Assembly (NCBI RefSeq): GCF_001591505.1
Contig: NZ_BCVA01000056.1
Location: 1 to 32,018 of the forward strand
Length of the DNA: 32,018 nt
Direction: 5' to 3'
DNA from: Neobacillus niacini NBRC 15566
GTDB lineage: Bacteria > Bacillota > Bacilli > Bacillales > Cytobacillaceae
This document shows, piece by piece, positions 23,102 through 31,938 of the stretch. Below the pieces are notes generated by a model. The model saw only the letters and a list, made by a program, of their open reading frames with translations. It was not told the origin of the DNA and searched no databases. Position 1 is the stretch's first letter. Each line of letters begins with the position of its first letter. The position numbers were made by a program, and so were the translations under genes.

Positions 23102-25495
23102 TTATAGAGGCTTAATTCCCCAAATATGGTCCGCATACTCTTTGATTGTCCGATCGCTTGAAAAATAACCTGCGTGAGCAATATTAACCAGACACTTCTT
23201 TTGCCAGACTTGCTGGTCCCTAAAGGTCTCACCAATTAACTTTTGAGTGTCCGCATAGGAAGCAAAATCCTTTAGTACAAAGTATTGGTCATTTTCCTCC
23301 AGCAATGAGTCAAAAATCGGTTCAAATTCGTTATAAACACCAGGGAAAAATCCATTTACGAGCTGGTCAACAGCTTGGCGGATACGGCTGTCATGGTGAT
23401 AATATTCAATCGATTGATAGCCTCCATGCTGGTAAAAGTGTAGGACCTCATCCGCAGAAAGTCCGAAGGTAAAGATGTTCTCATCTCCGACCAATTCATG
23501 AATTTCAATATTTGCCCCATCCATTGTTCCTACTGTAAGTGCCCCATTAATCATAAACTTCATGTTACCAGTACCGGAGGCTTCTTTACTCGCTGTAGAA
23601 ATTTGTTCACTTAAATCAGCTGCCGGAAAGACTTTTTCTGCGAGCGAAACGCGATAATTTTCAAGAAAAACCACTTTCATTTTATCGCCTATAAATGGGT
23701 CATTGTTAACCTTTTCTGCTACCGTATTAATGAGCTTAATAATTTTCTTTGCATAGTAATAACCAGGCGACGCCTTGGCACCAAAAATGAATACTCTTGG
23801 AACCATAGAAAAACTAGAATCCTCTTTAATTCGATTATAAAGATACATGATATGTAATACCTTTAGAAGCTGTCTTTTATAGGCATGCAGGCGCTTTACT
23901 TGCACATCAAAGATAGCAGAGGAGTCCACAACAATCCCATTCTTACTCTGGATTACTTCAGCAAGTCGTTCCTTATTATCCCTTTTTATTTTCAATAGCT
24001 GTTCCATGAAGGATGAATCATGTTGATAGTTTAGCAATTGAATTAAGTCCGCAGGTGATTGAGTCCATGAAGAACCAATCGAATCAGTAATTAGGTTTGA
24101 TAATTTTGGATTCCCTTTCAGCAGCCAGCGGCGATGGGCAATTCCATTCGTTTTATTATTAAATTTCTCTGGAAACAATTGATAAAATTGATTCATTTCA
24201 CGAGTCTTTAGAATTTCTGTATGGAGCTTTGCAACCCCGTTAACACTAAAGCTCCCCACTATAGCTAAATGAGCCATTTTTACAAATCCATCTGCGATGA
24301 TTGCGAGCCGTGCAATCTTATCCCAATCTCCTGTGTATTTATCCCACAAATCTCCGCAAAACCGTTCATTTATTTCTTCTACAATCATATAAATTCGTGG
24401 TAATAACGGCTGAAAAATCCGAATTGGCCATTTTTCCAATGCTTCAGATAAGGTCGTATGGTTTGTATAGGAAATCGTATGCCTTGTTATATACCAGGCA
24501 AGATCCCAATCAAATCCTTCCTCATCAATTAAGATTCTCATTAGTTCAGGGATTGCTAAAACTGGGTGGGTATCATTAATATGGATGCAGACATGTTGGT
24601 GAAGTTCCTTCAAGTTTCCGTGTTGTTTTCGATACGTTTTGATGATGGACTGAATACTTGCAGATACTAAAAAATATTGCTGCTTTAGCCGCAGTATTTT
24701 CCCTTCATCATGTGTATCATCCGGGTATAGGAATTCTGAGACTAATTCTGTTTCCCGTTTGTACTTTAAAATGTCTTCATGAATAGGGAATTGAGATGGC
24801 TCTGCATTCCATAATCTTAGTGTATTAACTGTTTCAGAGTTATATCCAATAACAGGCATATCATGTGGGACTGCAGTAACGGATTCTGCATTCAAATGTT
24901 GAAACACTAGACGGCCATTCTCTGTTCTTCCTTCCACCTTACCCCAAAAAGGTATTTTAACCGCTAAGTCAGCCTTGCGAACTTCCCAAACATTCCCGCT
25001 TCTGAGCCATTGCTCCGGAAGTTCGACTTGATATCCATCGACAATCTTCTGTTCAAATAGTCCATGTTTATAGCGGATTCCATGACCGTGTCCGGGGAGA
25101 TTTAGGGATGCAAGAGAGTCAAGAAAACAAGCGGCTAATCTACCTAAGCCGCCATTTCCCAATCCTGCATCACTTTCTAATTCCTCTAGGTTACTTAAAT
25201 CGATACCAAGTTCTCTAAGACCAACTTGTACTGTTTCTTCGATTCCCAAATTAATTAGATTTTGCCTAAGGAGCTTTCCTAATAAATATTCTATTGAAAG
25301 ATAATAGACTTGTTTTCCCTTTGCAGCAAGGTACCGTTCATTGGTTTTAATCCAATCATGGCTAACAAATTCACGAATCATAATACCAAGTGTTTGATAA
25401 TGATCACGCTCTGAGCTTTCTGAAAAGCTCTTACCGCATACCATATTCAACCTCTTTAAAAAAGTATCCTTAAACTCTGTTGTATTAGAAAACAT
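23102..25495 (-). CDS. glgP: Glycogen phosphorylase GlgP
   Basis: GlgP releases glucose-1-phosphate from glycogen by phosphorolysis. The 797-residue protein is a GT35 enzyme. Its PLP-binding site EASGTGNMKFMINGALT puts the Schiff-base Lys at about residue 646; GLGNGGLGRLAACF and HINDTHPVLAIPELMR are also family signatures. The ATG at 25495 (MFSNTTEF) is preferred because GAGGAG is 8 nt upstream; a GTG three codons earlier abuts that site. It overlaps the glgA end by 11 bp and is the last gene of the operon. Confidence 0.95.
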   Translation of the reverse strand: MFSNTTEFKDTFLKRLNMVCGKSFSESSERDHYQTLGIMIREFVSHDWIKTNERYLAAKGKQVYYLSIEYLLGKLLRQNLINLGIEETVQVGLRELGIDLSNLEELESDAGLGNGGLGRLAACFLDSLASLNLPGHGHGIRYKHGLFEQKIVDGYQVELPEQWLRSGNVWEVRKADLAVKIPFWGKVEGRTENGRLVFQHLNAESVTAVPHDMPVIGYNSETVNTLRLWNAEPSQFPIHEDILKYKRETELVSEFLYPDDTHDEGKILRLKQQYFLVSASIQSIIKTYRKQHGNLKELHQHVCIHINDTHPVLAIPELMRILIDEEGFDWDLAWYITRHTISYTNHTTLSEALEKWPIRIFQPLLPRIYMIVEEINERFCGDLWDKYTGDWDKIARLAIIADGFVKMAHLAIVGSFSVNGVAKLHTEILKTREMNQFYQLFPEKFNNKTNGIAHRRWLLKGNPKLSNLITDSIGSSWTQSPADLIQLLNYQHDSSFMEQLLKIKRDNKERLAEVIQSKNGIVVDSSAIFDVQVKRLHAYKRQLLKVLHIMYLYNRIKEDSSFSMVPRVFIFGAKASPGYYYAKKIIKLINTVAEKVNNDPFIGDKMKVVFLENYRVSLAEKVFPAADLSEQISTASKEASGTGNMKFMINGALTVGTMDGANIEIHELVGDENIFTFGLSADEVLHFYQHGGYQSIEYYHHDSRIRQAVDQLVNGFFPGVYNEFEPIFDSLLEENDQYFVLKDFASYADTQKLIGETFRDQQVWQKKCLVNIAHAGYFSSDRTIKEYADHIWGIKPL

Positions 25496-26933
25496 GGGTT
25501 TCACTCCTCGAGATCAGCTCTGCATACAGCTGATTATACTTAAATGCAGACTGGGCCCAGCTATTATCTTTTTTCATTGCTTTTTGAACGATTGTTTCCC
25601 ACTCGGGATCATGATAAAAGCGTAATGCCCTTCTAATCGTATATAACATGTCATGGGCATTAAAATTCTTAAAAGAAAAACCATTTCCCTCATTGGTAGC
25701 TTCATTCCAAGATTGTACAGTATCATTTAGCCCGCCTGTTTCACGTACAATTGGTACCGCACCGTATCTCATAGCGATTAATTGACCAAGACCACATGGT
25801 TCAAATAAGGATGGCATTAGAAACAGGTCTGCCGCAGCATATAGCTTGTGAGCAAGTCCCTCACTAAAACCGATGTGAACCTTTAATTTGTCTGGATAAG
25901 AGCTTGCTGCATGGCGTAAATACTCCTCATAAGCATAGTCCCCTGTCCCTAGAACCACCATTTGAATATCTTCATGAAGAATATCATTTAGAACACACTT
26001 AACGAGATCTAATCCCTTTTGTTTTGTCAGCCGAGTAATCATCACCATTAGCGGTGTATTCGGTTTTTGTGGCAGCCCAAAGAATTTTTGGACTTCACTT
26101 TTATTTATTGCTTTACCTTCAAGATTATTACTGTTGTACGTTTTATAGATTAGGGAATCATCGGCAGGATTATAGAATTTATCATCGATACCATTTACAA
26201 TCCCAACAAGATCTTCTTCTCTTGTTCTTAAGAGACCGTCCAATTTCTCACCATATACAGGCGTTTGGATTTCTTGTTTATAGGTTGGGCTCACTGTTGT
26301 AATTTCGTCAGCTGCTACAAGAGCACCCTTCATGAAATTAATACAGCCAAAGAATTCTAAATTTTCAGGGTTAAATGCTCCCCAATCTAATCCCAGCAAG
26401 TCAGAAAGCGCCTCTCTTGGGAAAATTCCTTGAAATTGTAAATTATGGATAGTGAAAACCGTACGAATAAGTCCGTAGCCTTTTCGCTTGTAATACTCCA
26501 TTCTTAATAAAAAAGGAATCATAGCTGTATGCCAATCATGGCAATGCAGTACATCTGGATAAAAATCAAGATGTTCCAGCGCTTCCAACACAGCTCGATT
26601 AAAATAAGCGAATCTCTCGCCATCATCATAATAGCCATAAAATCCTTCGCGTTTAAAATAATACTCATTATCAACAAAGTAATAGGTTACTCCCTCATAG
26701 GAAAGCTCTTCTATACCGCAATATTGATTTCTCCAGCCAACAGGTACAGTAAATTCTTTAATTTTTACCATATCCGCCTTAAATTCATCGGCAATAGTAC
26801 CATATTTAGGCATGATAACTCGTACATCCGTACCAAGACTTTTTAATTCCTTAGGCAGGGAGCCTGCAACGTCTGCTAGCCCCCCAGATTTCGCAAATGG
26901 TCCACATTCTGATACTGCAAATAATACTTTCAC
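25485..26933 (-). CDS. glgA: Glycogen synthase GlgA (ADP-glucose-dependent)
   Basis: GlgA extends alpha-1,4-glucan chains from ADP-glucose. The 482-residue GT5 protein has the N-terminal KSGGLADV (Lys15, ADP-glucose binding), HCHDWHTAMIPF, TVFTIHNLQFQGIFP and the C-terminal PSLFEPCGLGQLIAMRYG with the catalytic Glu. The start is GTG at 26933, in a 4-nt GTGA overlap with the glgD stop. AAGGAG is 13 nt upstream, rather far, so coupling to glgD translation is likely. Confidence 0.95.
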   Translation of the reverse strand: MKVLFAVSECGPFAKSGGLADVAGSLPKELKSLGTDVRVIMPKYGTIADEFKADMVKIKEFTVPVGWRNQYCGIEELSYEGVTYYFVDNEYYFKREGFYGYYDDGERFAYFNRAVLEALEHLDFYPDVLHCHDWHTAMIPFLLRMEYYKRKGYGLIRTVFTIHNLQFQGIFPREALSDLLGLDWGAFNPENLEFFGCINFMKGALVAADEITTVSPTYKQEIQTPVYGEKLDGLLRTREEDLVGIVNGIDDKFYNPADDSLIYKTYNSNNLEGKAINKSEVQKFFGLPQKPNTPLMVMITRLTKQKGLDLVKCVLNDILHEDIQMVVLGTGDYAYEEYLRHAASSYPDKLKVHIGFSEGLAHKLYAAADLFLMPSLFEPCGLGQLIAMRYGAVPIVRETGGLNDTVQSWNEATNEGNGFSFKNFNAHDMLYTIRRALRFYHDPEWETIVQKAMKKDNSWAQSAFKYNQLYAELISRSETHVF

Positions 26934-27961
26934 GATTTCATCAGAGCTCCTTGTTTAGTTCCTTTCCGTACAACATAAGGATCCCTGGCAGTACCTGTTA
27001 GAATTGTGCCCGCCTCTACCTTTACGTCTTTGTCTAAAATAACGGAATCCAGGTAGCAATTATCTTCAATTACACATTTTTGCATGATAATGCAATTCTT
27101 AATAACTGCCCCTTTACCAATTTTAACGCCCCTGGAGATAATACTATTTTCAACTGAGCCATTTATTAAGCAGCCATTCGCAATCATGGCATTTTGGACA
27201 GTCGAGCCCTTTAAATAACGTGTTGGCGGCTCATCTTTTACCTTTGTCAGGATGGGGTGTTCTTTTATAAACAATTGCTTCCAGACATCGGAATTTAATA
27301 AATTTAAACTAGTAGAAAAATAGTTTTGAATAGAATTGATCATTTCCGCATATCCGGAATATTCATAGCGGCAAATGGAGTAGAAATGTTCAGAGTCTAA
27401 AACGACATCTTTCATGCATGTATACCCAGTTTCGTTTCGTGTTTCAATTAATTTAACAAGTAAAGAGGTCTTCACTAAATACATCTTCATAGGAGTCCCA
27501 TTTTCATGGAAGATTTCGGTAATATCACACCCTGAATGCATATGCCATTCTAACAATGGTGCAAAATCCATATTGAAAACGGTATAACAATTGGTAATTA
27601 AAGAGTACTCTTGAGAACTGCGGTAAAAGAAATCCAAGTTTGCTGCAAAGTTTTCAAAAGAACCAATTTTATTTATATCTGAATCAACCACGGGAGTTGG
27701 AAAAAAGAAAAGTCCATCACGTTTGCGATTTAAATCCCAATTCTTCCCCGATCCAAGGTGATCCATTAACGAACGATACATCATTTTAGGAAAGATGGCT
27801 ACACTTTGAATTCCTGAATTCACCATATTAGAAAGTACAAAATCGATTATACGATAACGTCCTGCAAAAGGCAGGGCTGCGAGTGAGCGATGGGTCAAAA
27901 GCTCTTCTAAATCATCATGGTATGTGGTGGCGTCAATAACACCTAATAATTTTCTTTGCAA
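26930..27961 (-). CDS. glgD: GlgD, non-catalytic ADP-glucose pyrophosphorylase paralogue
   Basis: The 343-residue partner of GlgC, the same length as B. subtilis GlgD. It has the nucleotidyltransferase-like domain (PFAGRYRIIDFVLSNMVNSGIQ) and C-terminal hexapeptide repeats, but its N-terminus LLGVIDATTYHDDLEELLTHRS lacks the GGKGSRL pyrophosphate-binding loop of GlgC. That fits a regulatory subunit, as shown for Bacillus-type GlgCD. The start is TTG at 27961, with GGGAGG 8 nt upstream and 16 bp after the glgC stop. An in-frame ATG at 28003 would overlap glgC and has no site. Confidence 0.92.
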   Translation of the reverse strand: MQRKLLGVIDATTYHDDLEELLTHRSLAALPFAGRYRIIDFVLSNMVNSGIQSVAIFPKMMYRSLMDHLGSGKNWDLNRKRDGLFFFPTPVVDSDINKIGSFENFAANLDFFYRSSQEYSLITNCYTVFNMDFAPLLEWHMHSGCDITEIFHENGTPMKMYLVKTSLLVKLIETRNETGYTCMKDVVLDSEHFYSICRYEYSGYAEMINSIQNYFSTSLNLLNSDVWKQLFIKEHPILTKVKDEPPTRYLKGSTVQNAMIANGCLINGSVENSIISRGVKIGKGAVIKNCIIMQKCVIEDNCYLDSVILDKDVKVEAGTILTGTARDPYVVRKGTKQGALMKS

Positions 27962-27977
27962 TACAAGTCCCTCCCGT

Positions 27978-29126
27978 TTATTTAAAAGCAGGATATATCC
28001 CACTTAACATTTCTTCTGTAACAAGAATAATTTCATCATCAAATGAACGTATTACGGTTCCATCTGGAATAACAGCGTCACTTGGAACGATCGCTTTTTC
28101 AATCTTAACGTTCTCACCAATTACAGCATCTGGCATGATTACAGATTCCTTTATAATGGATCCTTTACCAACACTAACCCCTTGAAATAAAACAGAATTA
28201 TCAATTTCTCCTTCAATGGTACAGCCTTCATTAATTAGTGACTCCTTAACTATTGCTTCAGGAGAGATATACTGAGGGGGTTGATTAGGATTGACAGAAT
28301 AGATTCTCCAATCGTGATCAAATAGATCTAAATCACATTCGTCATTTAATAGATCCATATTTGCTTCCCAAAGACTCTTGACTGTACCAACATCTTTCCA
28401 ATAGCCTTTAAAAGGATAGGCATATAACTTCTTATTTTCATCTAATAAAGTTGGAATGATGTCTTTACCAAAATCGTGGGAGGATTTACTATTTCTAGCG
28501 TCCATCTCAAGATAATCCTTCAGTATATTCCAGCTAAAAATATAAATGCCCATCGAAGCTAGATTATTCTTTGGCTCTGCTGGCTTCTCCTCAAACTCTG
28601 TTATTCTTAAATCCTCGTTTGTATTCATAATCCCAAAACGGCTTGCTTCCGCCCAAGGAACTTCAATTAAAGAAATCGTTACATCAGCTCGTTTTTCTAT
28701 GTGATACTCAAGCATGCTTTCATAGTTCATTTTGTAAATATGATCACCTGAGAGAATTAATACATATTCAGGCTGGTATTGTTTTAAATAATTTAGGTTT
28801 TGATAAATAGCACTCGCAGTTCCGGTATACCATTTTACCTCAGAAGTCTCAGCATATGGAGGTAAAACCGTTACGCCCCCATCTTTTCGGTCAAGGTCCC
28901 AAGCACTGCCAATACCTATATACGAGTTTAATAGCAACGGTTGATATTGAGTTAAGACTCCGACTGTATCAATACCTGAATTAGCACAATTGCTTAATGG
29001 AAAATCAATGATTCTGTACTTTCCTCCAAAAGGAACAGCAGGCTTTGCCAAATCCTTCGTAAGTGAGTTAAGTCTGCTTCCTTTCCCTCCTGCCAATAGC
29101 ATTGCCACGCACTTTTTCTTTCCCAT
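27978..29126 (-). CDS. glgC: Glucose-1-phosphate adenylyltransferase GlgC
   Basis: GlgC makes ADP-glucose from ATP and glucose-1-phosphate, the committed step of glycogen synthesis. The 382-residue protein has AGGKGSRL at residues 12-19, KPAVPFGGKYRIIDFPLSNC, SAWDLDR, ILSGDHIYKM (catalytic Asp), EEKPAEPK, and a C-terminal left-handed beta-helix with LFQGVSVGKGSIIKESV-type hexapeptides. AAGGAG is 10 nt before the ATG at 29126. Its first 59 bp overlap the end of glgB. Confidence 0.96.
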   Translation of the reverse strand: MGKKKCVAMLLAGGKGSRLNSLTKDLAKPAVPFGGKYRIIDFPLSNCANSGIDTVGVLTQYQPLLLNSYIGIGSAWDLDRKDGGVTVLPPYAETSEVKWYTGTASAIYQNLNYLKQYQPEYVLILSGDHIYKMNYESMLEYHIEKRADVTISLIEVPWAEASRFGIMNTNEDLRITEFEEKPAEPKNNLASMGIYIFSWNILKDYLEMDARNSKSSHDFGKDIIPTLLDENKKLYAYPFKGYWKDVGTVKSLWEANMDLLNDECDLDLFDHDWRIYSVNPNQPPQYISPEAIVKESLINEGCTIEGEIDNSVLFQGVSVGKGSIIKESVIMPDAVIGENVKIEKAIVPSDAVIPDGTVIRSFDDEIILVTEEMLSGIYPAFK

Positions 29127-31014
29127 TACCTTTTCTCTCCTTTCGTTTTTTCACCGGTCGAATGATCTGAAAGCCAAAAGGCGGTATCGTCACATTAACG
29201 GAATATGGTCTTCCATGAAATGGCTCTTCTACAGCCATAAATGTTTTTTTATTAATAAAGCCAGCACCGCCAAAGTCTGCATCGTCACTATTAAATATTT
29301 CACGAAACTCGCCTTGAGCAGGTACACCAATCTTATATTCCGGATAGTGTATACCCGTAAAATTGCAAATAATAACCAAATAATCATTTTCGGCTTTTCC
29401 TTTTCGAATAAACGAGAAGACCGATTGGCTATAGTTATTACAATCAATCCATTCAAAACCTTCATGCATATGGTCTAGTTCATACATCGCTTTAGATCGT
29501 TTATAGAGTTTTGTTAATTGTTTAACATATTGATTTACATTCTGGTGCATTTCATAATCTAACAGGTTCCAATCTAACTGTTCTTTGTCTTTCCATTCTG
29601 AAAACTGACCCAGTTCAAATCCCATAAATAAAAGATTCTTTCCAGGATGAGCGAACATATATCCTAGAAGCATGCGCAGCTGTGCGAACTTTTCCCAATA
29701 ATCACCCGGCATTTTATCTAACAGTGACTTTTTACCATGGACAACTTCATCATGTGAAAATGGGAGCATAAAGTTTTCTGAAAAGGCATAAAGAAGCGAA
29801 AAAGTTACTTTAGTATGAACACTTGAGCGTGCAAATGGAGGAGTTTCCATATATTTCAAAATGTCATTCATCCAGCCCATATTCCATTTATAATCGAAGC
29901 CTAATCCACCATAATGGACCGGTGCAGTAACATTAGGGAAATCTGTTGAATCCTCTCCAATCATGACAAAAGTTGGATCGTACTGATGAACTTCTATATT
30001 CAATTTTTTTAGAAAGTCTATCCCAAATGGGTTTTCAAGGTTTTCAACTGAATTCGGCCAATATATGATGTTTGCAACGGCGTCCATCCTAAACCCATCA
30101 ATATGGAAGTAATCTATCCAAAAGAATGCATTTGAGATGAGGAAACTTTGCACCTCTCCTTTTCCAAGGTCAAAGTTTGCTGTACCCCAAACATGATTTT
30201 CCCTGTCACTTTCTGTTTCGTAAGAATAAATATGTGAACCATCAAAACGGTATAAACCATGTGAATCCTTACAAAAGTGCCCCGGCACCCAATCAAGTAT
30301 TACGCCAATTCCATTCAGATGACATTGATCTACAAAGTACATGAAGTCCTTTGGTGTGCCGTAGCGGGAGGTTGCTGAAAAGTATCCAGTACCCTGATAT
30401 CCCCAAGATCCGTCAAAGGGGTGCTCGATAAGAGGTAATAATTCAATATGTGTAAATCCATGTTCAAGCACATAAGGTATGAGTTCTTCAGCCATTTCCT
30501 TATATGTTAAAAAATCACCATTCTCATGTTTTTTCCATGAACCAAAATGCACCTCATAAATGATCTGTGGTTCAGATAAGAAGTTTCTTTTTTGCTTTCG
30601 GTGCATCCAATGATTATCCTGCCATTCGTAATTTCTCAAAGAATAAACGATGGAAGCGGTATTTGGCCGCAGTTCAGAATAAAATGCATATGGATCCGAT
30701 TTTAAAAGTCTTTCATTTTGTGCTGTAATTATTTCATACTTATAGAGGCAGCCATTCAGGTCCTGATTAATGACAATAATCCATACACCTTCATTGTTTA
30801 CCCTATGTAAATCGTAACCTTCTCCATTCCAGTTATTGAAATTTCCGACCAGCCTCACTTTGTTAGCGTTAGGAGCCCACACACAAAATCGCGTATATAC
30901 TTTGTCTGATTCTTTAAAGACGTGTGCTCCGAACAGCTGGTGACTTTGAAAAAGGTTCCCCTCATGAAATAAATGCAACTGATAGTCTGTTGGATATAAC
31001 GTATTCACTGCCAT
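29068..31014 (-). CDS. glgB: 1,4-alpha-glucan branching enzyme GlgB
   Basis: GlgB adds alpha-1,6 branches to glycogen. The 648-residue protein has an N-terminal CBM48 (FCVWAPNANKVRLVGNFNNWNG) and a GH13 barrel with DWVPGHF, GFRMDAV (nucleophile Asp311), MIGEDS (acid/base Glu354) and FSHDEVVHGK. The ATG at 31014 has AGGATGAGG upstream; starts 11 codons earlier lie before that site. The C-terminus ends in a very basic tail (KKRKERKGNGKEK...) translated from the glgC leader, about 20 residues longer than B. subtilis GlgB. Upstream, a perfect TATAAT (minus strand, 31054-31059) has no good -35. Confidence 0.95.
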   Translation of the reverse strand: MAVNTLYPTDYQLHLFHEGNLFQSHQLFGAHVFKESDKVYTRFCVWAPNANKVRLVGNFNNWNGEGYDLHRVNNEGVWIIVINQDLNGCLYKYEIITAQNERLLKSDPYAFYSELRPNTASIVYSLRNYEWQDNHWMHRKQKRNFLSEPQIIYEVHFGSWKKHENGDFLTYKEMAEELIPYVLEHGFTHIELLPLIEHPFDGSWGYQGTGYFSATSRYGTPKDFMYFVDQCHLNGIGVILDWVPGHFCKDSHGLYRFDGSHIYSYETESDRENHVWGTANFDLGKGEVQSFLISNAFFWIDYFHIDGFRMDAVANIIYWPNSVENLENPFGIDFLKKLNIEVHQYDPTFVMIGEDSTDFPNVTAPVHYGGLGFDYKWNMGWMNDILKYMETPPFARSSVHTKVTFSLLYAFSENFMLPFSHDEVVHGKKSLLDKMPGDYWEKFAQLRMLLGYMFAHPGKNLLFMGFELGQFSEWKDKEQLDWNLLDYEMHQNVNQYVKQLTKLYKRSKAMYELDHMHEGFEWIDCNNYSQSVFSFIRKGKAENDYLVIICNFTGIHYPEYKIGVPAQGEFREIFNSDDADFGGAGFINKKTFMAVEEPFHGRPYSVNVTIPPFGFQIIRPVKKRKERKGNGKEKVRGNAIGRRERKQT

Positions 31015-31142
31015 TATTAACCTCATCCTTGTGAAAATGTATTTCAAGGGTTAATTATAAGTGCAAATTACAAATAAGCCTTGTAAAACTTTTTTATCTT
31101 TTCTGACAATAAAATATACAGACCGTCATTTTCCTGTTTTTT

Positions 31143-31355
31143 TCAACACCTTTCGACAAGAACTAGCAAGAAATCCTTCATTAATCGACAAAAATATATA
31201 AAGTTTTTTTTATTTTTTGAGTAAAAAATATTATTTGATTTATAAGAAACTTTGCCAAGTAAAAGTGCTAAATATGCAGTGAGTGTAAGCGTTATCAAGG
31301 TTTTTCCTAGGAGCAAAGAAAAGAAAAATATTATCCTAAAATAGTAATTAACCAT
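31143..31355 (-). CDS. Possible small membrane protein ahead of glgB
   Basis: A 70-residue ORF, MVNYYFRIIFFFSLLLGKTL..., with one long hydrophobic stretch or two short ones (residues 5-34) and a basic middle (SKNKKNF). I recognise no family. In its favour are GGGAGG 7 nt before the ATG and a promoter at 31422-31450. Against it are AT-rich composition, decayed genes next door and no known homologue. It could be a real small gene, a leader ORF of the glg operon, or a remnant. A cre-like site lies inside it. Confidence 0.35.
   Translation of the reverse strand: MVNYYFRIIFFFSLLLGKTLITLTLTAYLALLLGKVSYKSNNIFYSKNKKNFIYFCRLMKDFLLVLVERC
31284..31297. promoter_or_regulatory. Exact cre (CcpA-binding) consensus match
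   Basis: TGTAAGCGTTATCA matches the Bacillus cre consensus TGWAANCGNTNWCA at every position. It is about 270 bp upstream of the glgB ATG and about 125 bp downstream of the candidate promoter at 31422-31450, where a bound CcpA could act as a roadblock. CcpA binding is inferred from the motif only. Confidence 0.5.
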
Positions 31356-31421
31356 GAAAATGCCTCCCTAGATGTAGAACAAGCTATTCGCATTTTAAAG
31401 GATTGTTTTGTTTGTTTTTCT

Positions 31422-31450
31422 TATATAACACCGGGATTTGGGTAGGGCAA
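31422..31450 (-). promoter_or_regulatory. Candidate promoter upstream of the small ORF and glg operon
   Basis: On the minus strand TTGCCC (31445-31450), a 17-nt spacer ending in TGT, and TATATA (31422-31427), an extended -10 arrangement. The start would be about 50 nt before the GGGAGG site of the small ORF. Confidence 0.45.
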
Positions 31451-31511
31451 AATGTAGATGATTGGCACAATTAAATCTTAAGCAGCATGATATCTTAAAG
31501 GTAAGGGAACG

Positions 31512-31694
31512 AGCAATTTGATTACGGAGAGGTTTGGGCAATGAAGGCCATTAGAACTAACAGGTTTAAGATCCTGGGCAGTAATACAAACAATAGAACA
31601 GATTGGCTCACATTACGGGATAACAGCACAGGACAGCCTTGAATCCAGCCTATATTACCAGGTGGATTTGATCACCTATTATAAAGAGGTTTAA
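31512..31694 (+). pseudogene. Remnant of a small helical protein gene
   Basis: One frame reads SNLITERFGQ, a TGA stop at 31542-31544, then about 49 open codons (RPLELTGLRSWAVIQTIEQI, then GSHYGITAQDSLESSLYYQ, VDLITYYKEV) and a TAA at 31692. The protein-like composition, the stop in the middle and the absence of a start codon suggest a decayed gene. The family is not recognised. It directly precedes the MazG-like remnant, so the two may have been neighbours in an operon. Confidence 0.5.
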
Positions 31695-31696
31695 GC

Positions 31697-31885
31697 AATG
31701 GATCAGAACAAATAGTAGAACAAATAGTGATAGAAAGAAAGAGGCAGGATTTAATTCATCCTGATAACACAGTGGATCAAATGCTGTCTATCTTGGTATA
31801 AGAAATAAGTGAAGTTGCTACAGCACTGAATGAAGGAACTAACCTAGAAGAATAACTTATTCACAGTGCTGCCGTGATTTGTCTG
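31697..31885 (+). pseudogene. Decayed MazG-like pyrophosphohydrolase gene
   Basis: The frame from 31706 reads EQIVEQIVIERKRQD, LIHPDNTVDQMLSILV, stop (31799-31801), EISEVATALNEGTNLEE, stop (31853-31855), LIHSAAVIC. The HPxNTxxQMLSILVxExxEVAxALNEG pattern with a following HxAAV is that of MazG-like NTP-pyrophosphohydrolases, whose EExxE metal motif is broken by the first stop. A 12-bp tandem duplication (GAACAAATAGTA/G, 31706-31729) lies near the 5' end, and the likely ATG at 31698 is out of frame. The gene is non-functional as it stands. Confidence 0.6.
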
Positions 31886-31899
31886 ATAAAAATAAGCAC

Positions 31900-31928
31900 A
31901 AAAAAACTGATGATAAGTTTATCATCAG
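31900..31928 (-). terminator. Terminator after tRNA-Glu
   Basis: CTGATGATAA and TTATCATCAG form a perfect 10-bp stem with a 2-nt loop, followed on the minus strand by a T run, 10 bp past the tRNA 3' end. Confidence 0.85.
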
Positions 31929-31938
31929 CCTTTTTGTA

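Noticed and set aside
27978..28003. glgD starting at the ATG at 28003
   Set aside because: It would overlap glgC by 26 bp and has no ribosome binding site, while TTG at 27961 has GGGAGG and gives the usual 343 residues.
28990..29478. 162-codon plus-strand ORF opposite glgC/glgB
   Set aside because: It is a mirror of the conserved coding strands across a gene junction, with no promoter or ribosome site.
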